Below, piece by piece: positions 40,456 to 47,001 of a DNA stretch of 47,001 nt (positions are counted from its first letter, which is position 1; every line of letters begins with the position of its first letter). The notes beneath the pieces are model-generated. The model was not told the origin of the DNA and searched no databases. It saw only the letters and a list, made by a program, of their open reading frames with translations. The stretch lies in contig JAFXGW010000014.1 in the NCBI GenBank assembly GCA_017536685.1, positions 1-47,001 on the forward strand, written 5' to 3'. Origin of the DNA: Clostridia bacterium. GTDB taxonomy: Bacteria; Bacillota; Clostridia; TANB77; CAG-508. A program made the translations under genes and the position numbers.

Positions 40456-43400
40456 TTATTTAGTTAAAATATCTATTAAAGATTCATAAGAATCAACCAC
40501 ATCGTATTTTACTGTTCCATTAGATATACTTTCAAAATGTTTTTTAGCACATTCTATTTTTGCTTTTTCAACATCTCTTAATTCCAATGAATTCATACTA
40601 CCTTTTGTTTCAGCAATAAAATATACATATTTAAAATCTTTATTATCAAAAACAATCGCCCAGTCTGGATTATAATTTCCTACTGGTGTAGGTATTTTAA
40701 ATCCATTTGGTAATTTTGCATATACTGTTACTTCACCAAATTCTAGTGATTTAGCAAAGTCTTGTTCATTTTTTGAATCAGTAACTAAATAATCATAAAT
40801 ATGTTTTTTTACTTCAATAGCATTTCCACCAAGCTTTGCATTAACATTATTTAAAGTAAATATTTCATTATCGTATTTTTCATCAATTTTATTATAAGTA
40901 ATACCATCTATAACAGTTGTTGCTTTTTCAATATTAATTAAATTACAAGCTTTTCTTATAAATTCTTCAGGATTATATTGATATTGAGCAAATACATCTG
41001 GTCTTATTTTTGACAATATTTCTATTATTGTTCTTCTTGTTAATCCAGTATCTTTTGAGACACTTCCTATTAAATCATATTTTGTACTAACAGTTACAAA
41101 ATCATCATAAACTTCATTTGATACGTCTGAAACTTGCATTGATGAACTATCTTTAAGCATTCCTGCACTAATAGATTCTTTTTGTTCACCTTTTGTAATT
41201 CTTACTCTCATTTTTGTGATTTTTAACTCATTATTTAATCTCTTAATTGCTTTTTCAATTAATTCATTTGAATCAAAATTAACTTCATATACAGATTTTA
41301 CATTTATTTTTTGCCATAAATCTTGAAATTCTTTTTTATTAAAATTATCATTTGGTTTTAATATATTAAAGTTTTTCTTTAATTCATTTCCAATCTCAAT
41401 CTTAGTATCTGTAAATAAATTCTTAATTACCTTAGTATAATCATCAGCAAAAGCTTCAAATCCTTCAGGAATTTTTAAATCATTATTAGCAATATCTTCT
41501 TTTAAATTTGGTGTAATATTACCCTTTGTATCTATATATCTATTGATTAAGAATGAACTATAAATTTCATTATAAGTTTCGTCATCAATTGGTCTCTCAA
41601 TTCCATTTTCACCTTTTAAAGTAACATTATTAAATAATATAGGCGCTATTTTATCATATGATTTTCTTGATAAATTCTTAGATATTTCTGTTTGTAATGC
41701 TTTAGCAAAAGAATCATAACTTTCACTTGCAATAACAGTTAAGTTATTAATACTAAAGAAATCATCTTCAAGTTCACTATAATCCATTCTATCTCCGTTT
41801 TTATTAACACAAATACGAAGACCTCTACCAATTTCTTGTCTTTTACTTATTTCAGAATTATTTTTCTTTAAAGTACAAATTTGAAATATATTAGGATTAT
41901 CCCAACCTTCTCTTAACGCAGAGTGTGAGAATATAAATCTAACTGGTTCAGATAATGAAAGTAATCTCTCTTTATCTTTCATAATTAAATCATAAGCATC
42001 TTCATCAGAACTTGTACCTTCTTTTTTATCATCTATTTTTGAATCTATAAAGACCAATTCGTCATCTTTTAATCCTTTAGAAGCTTTTTTATCTATTGAG
42101 AAATAACCACTATGTACTTTTTTACCCTCTAAAAAATCTAAATATTTTTTATATTCTTCATCTAGTAAACTATAATATTCATTATAAACATTTGAATATT
42201 CTTCTTCAAAAATCTTAGCATATTCACCATTTAATGCTCTTTTTTGTTCATCATAAACTTTATATTTAGCAACCTCATCAATAAAGAATAATGATAATAC
42301 TTTAATACCTTGTTTATAATATTGTGATTCTTTCTCAAAATGAGATTTAATAGTTTCTCTTATTTGTATTCTAGACATATAAGACTCTTCAGCATCTCCC
42401 GTAACTTGTCCTGTTGTTATTTCTACACCATTTATAAAAGAAACTTTATCATAAGACATATTTCTTGCATCTATATCAGATATTACATATCCTTTATAAG
42501 CTTCAAGACCACCAGATAATTCATATAAATTATCATTTTTCTTTAACTTCTTCATTACTTTTTTTACACCAGTTGCAGACTTAACTTCAATTTCCATTCT
42601 AGCTATTGGATCATTTGTACTTATATCTACACCTTCTAAATATAAATATGTATCTTCTGATTTGTTATGTAATATTTCAATACCTTTAACATTAATTTTC
42701 TTAACCAATTTTTGATTATAAGCATCTACAGCGTCTAATCTATAAATCATATTATATTTAAAATCTTCTTTATGAGTTGCAGAATATCTTAATGTAAATA
42801 AAGGATTAAATTCATTAAGCATTTCTTCTGTTTTTCCCATTTTTTGAGGCTCATCTATAATAAGAATTGGATTAGTAGATTTTAATACATCTATTGGTTT
42901 TCTTGACTGTAACTCATCTAATTCTTCATATATTCTTCTATTACCTTTTGATTTAGTATTAAAAGCTTGATAATTCATTATCATTACATTAATATTTGAA
43001 TCTTCCGCAAAACTATTTATATTAGATAAGTTAGAAGAATTATTCGAATTATAAACAAAATATCTTATTTTTTTATGATACAACTCTTGAAAATGTTCTT
43101 CTGTTATTTGAAAAGATTTTAATACACCTTCACGAATTGCTATACTTGGAACAATTACAATAAATTTACTCCAACCATACGCTTTATTAAGCTCATACAT
43201 TGTTTTTATATATGTATATGTTTTTCCAGTACCAGTTTCCATTTCAATTGAAAAATCTTCAAAACCCGCTTTATCTGTAAAATCTAAATTATTTTGTTTT
43301 TGAACAGTTCTAATATTTTTTCTTAATTCATCGTCTAAAATTTCAATTTTTTTATTTCCAAAAGAAATTACTTCTTCATCAACTTCTTCTTCCCAAAAAG

Positions 43401-43533
43401 TTCCTTCGTTTCTTATAAAATGTCTTCTATCTATTAAATTCTTTCTATCACCTTTTGACTGTCCTTCAAAACATTTTACAACAGACATACAAGCATCTTC
43501 TTGGTATTTTTGTTGTTTAAATTTTAATTTCAT
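40456..43533 (-). CDS. res: Type III restriction enzyme, Res subunit
   Basis: A 1025-residue DEAD-like helicase/endonuclease. Residues 98-105 are METGTGKT (Walker A), 227-230 DEPQ (Walker B variant), followed by RYSATH (motif III), and later SHSALREGWDNPNIFQI (motif V) and ISKRQEIGRGLRICV (motif VI). Near the C-terminus NPDWAIVF ... YFIAETKGS gives the PD-(D/E)xK nuclease (Asp, Glu, Lys). It moves on DNA using ATP and cuts near unmethylated sites when two head-to-head sites are met. Works with the Mod subunit encoded upstream. Full length for the family, no frameshift seen. Confidence 0.95.
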   Translation of the reverse strand: MKLKFKQQKYQEDACMSVVKCFEGQSKGDRKNLIDRRHFIRNEGTFWEEEVDEEVISFGNKKIEILDDELRKNIRTVQKQNNLDFTDKAGFEDFSIEMETGTGKTYTYIKTMYELNKAYGWSKFIVIVPSIAIREGVLKSFQITEEHFQELYHKKIRYFVYNSNNSSNLSNINSFAEDSNINVMIMNYQAFNTKSKGNRRIYEELDELQSRKPIDVLKSTNPILIIDEPQKMGKTEEMLNEFNPLFTLRYSATHKEDFKYNMIYRLDAVDAYNQKLVKKINVKGIEILHNKSEDTYLYLEGVDISTNDPIARMEIEVKSATGVKKVMKKLKKNDNLYELSGGLEAYKGYVISDIDARNMSYDKVSFINGVEITTGQVTGDAEESYMSRIQIRETIKSHFEKESQYYKQGIKVLSLFFIDEVAKYKVYDEQKRALNGEYAKIFEEEYSNVYNEYYSLLDEEYKKYLDFLEGKKVHSGYFSIDKKASKGLKDDELVFIDSKIDDKKEGTSSDEDAYDLIMKDKERLLSLSEPVRFIFSHSALREGWDNPNIFQICTLKKNNSEISKRQEIGRGLRICVNKNGDRMDYSELEDDFFSINNLTVIASESYDSFAKALQTEISKNLSRKSYDKIAPILFNNVTLKGENGIERPIDDETYNEIYSSFLINRYIDTKGNITPNLKEDIANNDLKIPEGFEAFADDYTKVIKNLFTDTKIEIGNELKKNFNILKPNDNFNKKEFQDLWQKINVKSVYEVNFDSNELIEKAIKRLNNELKITKMRVRITKGEQKESISAGMLKDSSSMQVSDVSNEVYDDFVTVSTKYDLIGSVSKDTGLTRRTIIEILSKIRPDVFAQYQYNPEEFIRKACNLINIEKATTVIDGITYNKIDEKYDNEIFTLNNVNAKLGGNAIEVKKHIYDYLVTDSKNEQDFAKSLEFGEVTVYAKLPNGFKIPTPVGNYNPDWAIVFDNKDFKYVYFIAETKGSMNSLELRDVEKAKIECAKKHFESISNGTVKYDVVDSYESLIDILTK

Positions 43534-43555
43534 ATATTTCTCCTATATATTTTTA

Positions 43556-44353
43556 TTACATTAAACCAAACATTGCTAATATTCCTGTAGCAATTAAATT
43601 TGTACCAGTTCCCATCGCAATTTCTTTTAAAAATTGTACTAATTTATTTTTATCTTTTTTGTGACAACACTCTTGAATTTCTTGTACTTTATTATCATCT
43701 AAATTACTTTCTAGTTTTAAAGCATCTAATTTTTCTAAAATAACATCATAAATTTTTTCATCAACATTCTCAATATTATTTGTTTGATTTACAGTTCCGT
43801 AATTATTACCATTAAATATATTTTGAACTATGCTTTGATTAAATAAATAATCATTTTTTTCATGAATTATTGCTTTTATATTTTGGTAAATTATAGCATA
43901 TGCAGGATGATTATCAGCTGATATAAAGACTTTTCCCTTATACTCAATAACACCTTTTTTCTCACAATAATCTAATATTGCTTTTCTAGCACAATTTTCA
44001 ATTCCTACTAATTTCTTTTCAACTTCTGATGCAATAAAATCGCCATTATTATCAATAGATATTTTTATTTCATTTAGTTTATATTCTAAATAACATTTTC
44101 GCGTATCAATTTTAAATCTTGGAAAATTATTATATACTATAGAAGTTCCACCAAGTGTTTTCGCAAATAATACACATCTATCATTAAAATAACATTCATA
44201 TTCTTGCCAAAAATCAACTATATCGCTTATTTCATGTATTTTATTATTTAATTCATTTCTATACTGATTTTCATCCTCTTTTATATCTTCTTTTATATCT
44301 TCATTTATTGAAAAAATATAATCAAAAATATGTACATTTAATTCATTAATCAT
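43556..44353 (-). CDS. Unknown 265-aa protein inside the Type III operon, hydrophobic tail
   Basis: No family recognised. Residues 1-170 are mixed alpha/beta. A Gly/Asn/Gln/Thr-rich segment (FNGNNYGTVNQTNNI, ~180-197) links to a helical part, and the last ~18 residues are hydrophobic with small residues (GTGTNLIATGILAMFGLM). The tail could insert into a membrane or mediate assembly. The gene starts inside the mod stop (ATGA overlap) and ends 22 bases before res, so it is made together with both subunits. An effector or inhibitor role is possible; no evidence decides. Confidence 0.65.
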   Translation of the reverse strand: MINELNVHIFDYIFSINEDIKEDIKEDENQYRNELNNKIHEISDIVDFWQEYECYFNDRCVLFAKTLGGTSIVYNNFPRFKIDTRKCYLEYKLNEIKISIDNNGDFIASEVEKKLVGIENCARKAILDYCEKKGVIEYKGKVFISADNHPAYAIIYQNIKAIIHEKNDYLFNQSIVQNIFNGNNYGTVNQTNNIENVDEKIYDVILEKLDALKLESNLDDNKVQEIQECCHKKDKNKLVQFLKEIAMGTGTNLIATGILAMFGLM

Positions 44354-46272
44354 AGTACATTCACCTCTGTATTAGGAGACAATTTTTTAAATCTTTCTTG
44401 TAAATTAATTTTATCATTATCTGTTTTAAATGAATCATCTTTAAATACAACTTTTAAAGGGGTATTTCTGCAAATTTCATCTACAACATTAATATTTATT
44501 TCATCATCAAAACAAGCGACTAATGAATTTTTATCTACAAAATAAACTTTATTATTTAATATTTGTTTTTCTTCAATTTTTAAATCTAATGTCAGTCCTA
44601 AATCTAATATAACTTGCGTTAATAAATCTTCTGATGTTCTATCTTTTTTTATATTAGATTCAAAAATTCCTAATTGTGATTGTTTAATTTCATTTGGCAT
44701 GTAATAAACATCTTTCATATTTGGAGAATCAATTTTATATACTCTAAAACCATAATCGATATCTACTTTTGTTTCTTTTTTTATTTTTTCTGAAGACTTT
44801 CTAATTCTTTCTTGTCCAATATCACAAATAGTCTCATATCCGTTTTTAAATGATTTCGAATTTTTATCACATAATTCAGGTATTTGAACCATTATATATT
44901 TTCTTTTACCATAATCACTAGCATTCAACTGCATAATTGCATGAGCTGTTGTAGCACTTCCTGAAAAGAAATCTAAAACTATTGCATCTTTATCCATTAT
45001 ACTTATAATTCTTTGCATAAAAGATAATTGCTTAGGATTATCAAAATCTATACCAAAAGAATCTAATAAACTATAATCTGGTCTTTGGTCATCAGACATT
45101 ATAGCTTTTGGTCTTTGGAACATATTATCTTTCAAATATCTTTTTAATCTTGGTAAGCTACCATCTTTATGAAAATGTATCTCATTATTATTTTTTAACT
45201 CATTCAACTTTTCAACACTATATCTAAATCCTCCAGGTGGGACATCATCATACTCATTAGTTAAAGGATTAAATAAAGGTTGCATATTTCCATTTTTTAC
45301 TCCACCTAAATTATCCTTCATGTATAAACCTTTTTCATCAAAATACCAATAGTTAGTAAAATCAATAAACCTTGGATATTTTGTCAATATTTTCAATTCT
45401 TCTGTAATTTCATCATTACTCAATCCTTCATTTTTCATTTGTTCAACTTTTGTCATATATTCTTTCAAATTATTCTTTTCTACTGACCATTTACATTCTC
45501 CATGTTTTATCTTCAACTTTTCAATATTTTTTGAATAAACTAAACAATAATCATGGCTTACAGATATAAATAAACTTTGATTTTTAGCACTATTAGTATT
45601 TCTAATAATATTAGAAATAAAATTGTTTTCTCCAAATATTTCATCACAAATTTTCTTTAAATTATCATATTCATTATCATCTATTGATATAAATATAACA
45701 CCATCATCTGTTAATAAATTTTTGGCCAATTTTAATCTAGAATACATCATAGATAACCAATCACTGTGAAATCTTCCATTTGATTCATTATTAGTAATAA
45801 GCTTATTATTATAATCATCTATTTGTCCAGATTCTTTTAATTCTTCATTTGAATCTTTCTCAAACTTATCATTATAAATAAAATCATTTCCAGTATTATA
45901 TGGTGGATCTATATATATGCATTTAATTTTATTTAAATATGATTCTTGAAGTATTTTTAATACTTCTAAATTATCACCTTCTATGTAAATATTTTGAGTA
46001 TTTTCAAAATCTACTGATTTTTCTTTTAACGGCCTTAAAGTTTTATTACATGGAGTATTAGCATTAAGTATTGCTTCTTTTTTTCCTGGCCATGTCAATT
46101 GATATTTTTCTTTATTTCCTTCAATGATTTCTTTTGATAATTCTTGCTTTAATAAATCAAAGTCAATTGACTTACCTTTTTCTGATTCAACAATTACATT
46201 AGGAAATAACTTTGATATTTTTTCAATATTTTCATTTACAATATCTTTTGATTCCATATCTAATTTATTCAT
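44350..46272 (-). CDS. mod: Type III restriction-modification methyltransferase, Mod subunit
   Basis: A 640-residue beta-class N6-adenine methyltransferase. DPPY comes first (122-125, in IDPPYNTGNDFIY), the target-recognition region lies between, and the AdoMet motif VLDFFSGSATTA comes later (~435), the order typical of Mod. The C-terminal ~150 residues (IYKIDSPNMKDVYY onward) are the usual Mod tail. It methylates one strand of the recognition site and also gives Res its specificity. Start ATG 46272 follows GGAGGAG inside the DUF4391 gene (8-base overlap). Confidence 0.95.
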   Translation of the reverse strand: MNKLDMESKDIVNENIEKISKLFPNVIVESEKGKSIDFDLLKQELSKEIIEGNKEKYQLTWPGKKEAILNANTPCNKTLRPLKEKSVDFENTQNIYIEGDNLEVLKILQESYLNKIKCIYIDPPYNTGNDFIYNDKFEKDSNEELKESGQIDDYNNKLITNNESNGRFHSDWLSMMYSRLKLAKNLLTDDGVIFISIDDNEYDNLKKICDEIFGENNFISNIIRNTNSAKNQSLFISVSHDYCLVYSKNIEKLKIKHGECKWSVEKNNLKEYMTKVEQMKNEGLSNDEITEELKILTKYPRFIDFTNYWYFDEKGLYMKDNLGGVKNGNMQPLFNPLTNEYDDVPPGGFRYSVEKLNELKNNNEIHFHKDGSLPRLKRYLKDNMFQRPKAIMSDDQRPDYSLLDSFGIDFDNPKQLSFMQRIISIMDKDAIVLDFFSGSATTAHAIMQLNASDYGKRKYIMVQIPELCDKNSKSFKNGYETICDIGQERIRKSSEKIKKETKVDIDYGFRVYKIDSPNMKDVYYMPNEIKQSQLGIFESNIKKDRTSEDLLTQVILDLGLTLDLKIEEKQILNNKVYFVDKNSLVACFDDEININVVDEICRNTPLKVVFKDDSFKTDNDKINLQERFKKLSPNTEVNVL

Positions 46273-46870
46273 TTAATAGCTCCTCCAACTCTTTTTCAAG
46301 ACTTCTTAATTCATGATTTAATTCAACTTTTTTCTTAAATTGTATTTCTTTGTTAATCTTGCTTTTTAGAGTATTAATTTTCTTTTCTAATTCTTCTTTT
46401 TGTTTATTTATTTCTAGTACATCTTTTATATTATTTGTTGTTTCATCATTTATAATTTTTCTAACAATGTCATTATATACTTCTTTTAAATTAAATCCAA
46501 CAAATTTAAAATCTTTTTCTTCATTCCAATTACTAATTAAAATATTATCATCTACCTTAATTGCATATTGAAACTCATCATTGAATTTAACAAGAAATAA
46601 AATAATATATGGTATTTCTTTTGTTATTACTTTTATTAAACTTTTTATATCACATTTTTCTTTCAAAACAAGTTCAAATATTTCTATTTCTTCAACATCA
46701 TCTGTTTTAGTAATATTGATAGTATCTTCTGACAATTTATATTTCCAATATATTTTTTCAAGTTTATCTATAAAATCTTGTTTAGCTGAACTTGATATAT
46801 TTACTTTTTCATAAAATGTTTTTTTAGGAATAAATTTATTTACTTCACAACTTTCAGGTAATTTAATCAT
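46265..46870 (-). CDS. DUF4391 protein
   Basis: About 201 residues. The start is ATG 46870, placed by GGAG 6 bases before; a TTG 12 bases upstream is less likely. The opening LPESCEVNKFIPKKTFYEK, the middle IPYIILFLVKFNDEFQYAI and the C-terminal coiled coil (EELEKKINTLKSKINKE) fit the DUF4391 family, which regularly accompanies Type III systems and helicases. Its role is not established. It overlaps the upstream gene and mod, showing a tightly coupled operon. Confidence 0.8.
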   Translation of the reverse strand: MIKLPESCEVNKFIPKKTFYEKVNISSSAKQDFIDKLEKIYWKYKLSEDTINITKTDDVEEIEIFELVLKEKCDIKSLIKVITKEIPYIILFLVKFNDEFQYAIKVDDNILISNWNEEKDFKFVGFNLKEVYNDIVRKIINDETTNNIKDVLEINKQKEELEKKINTLKSKINKEIQFKKKVELNHELRSLEKELEELLNE

Positions 46871-47000
46871 TATTTTCTCCAATATTTAATAATTCACTTA
46901 TGTTTTTATTATAATCTAATAAATAATTCTTTTTCATATTTAGCACATATGGATGAATTTTATCTTTTTCATCTAATTTCTCAACATATTTTTCAAATTT
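46863..47000 (-). CDS. C-terminal end of an upstream gene (partial), probably a helicase-type protein
   Basis: An open frame enters from the right edge of the window and runs 45 codons (KFEKYVEKLDEKDKIHPYVL ... NIGEND) to TAA at 46863-46865, overlapping the ATG of the DUF4391 gene by a few bases. The fragment is helical and charged. DUF4391 genes usually follow a large SNF2/DEAD-type helicase, so this is probably its end, but the fragment alone cannot prove it. Confidence 0.6.
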   Translation of the reverse strand, partial: KFEKYVEKLDEKDKIHPYVLNMKKNYLLDYNKNISELLNIGENND

Positions 47001-47001
47001 A

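Overview
The window comes from a low-GC, strictly fermentative-looking member of the Bacillota, most likely a gut-type Clostridia. The signs are very AT-rich DNA, strong AGGAGG-type ribosome binding sites, TTGACA/TATAAT promoters, the standard bacterial code, a minimal two-gene Suf (SmsC/SmsB) iron-sulfur system, and an anaerobe's oxygen-defence pair (flavodiiron protein plus CoA-disulfide reductase with a rhodanese domain). No species can be named from the sequence alone.

Layout. (1) 1-6.2 kb: a membrane-tethered ECF sigma factor fused to a DUF4179-like extracellular domain; a secreted SH3b protein; an iron-sulfur operon (DtxR-fold regulator, SmsC, SmsB) behind a promoter with a clear operator; and a sortase-fold protein that has lost its catalytic residues. 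(2) 6.3-10.5 kb: a five-gene operon of unknown function (57 aa, coiled coil, 51 aa, 581-aa basic helical protein, HEXXH protein). (3) 10.7-16.3 kb: a cysteine-hydrolase-like protein, tRNA-Arg and tRNA-Pro, a PIN-domain protein, three unknown genes and malQ. (4) 16.4-26 kb: a YhhN-type membrane protein, an unknown membrane protein with a cysteine cluster, an LRR-like protein, a second HEXXH protein, a lipid kinase/PlsC pair, a secreted 3D-like protein and two unknowns. (5) 26-29.3 kb: an XRE-Fic protein, a TIGR04141/DUF6119 protein and an XRE regulator, a set typical of defence or toxin loci. (6) 29.4-33.2 kb: Nudix hydrolase, flavodiiron protein, CoA-disulfide reductase and a small unknown. 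(7) 33.3-47 kb: a defence island entirely on the minus strand. It holds a Type III restriction-modification operon (truncated upstream gene, DUF4391, Mod, a 265-aa unknown, Res, a 71-aa protein, a GIY-YIG-type protein), then a membrane protein, then a compact four-gene cassette: adenine methyltransferase, a kinase with two GHKL ATPase domains, a receiver-domain protein and an HNH nuclease.

The last cassette is the best candidate for an undescribed system. It looks like a restriction-type methylase/nuclease pair whose nuclease could be gated by a phosphorelay. A second unusual pattern is a set of unrelated single-gene units scattered through 2-26 kb. These have richer GC and more C/G-ending codons than their neighbours, each has its own 16-17-bp-spaced promoter, most have a strong terminator, and five of them carry a TGTGN extended -10 element.
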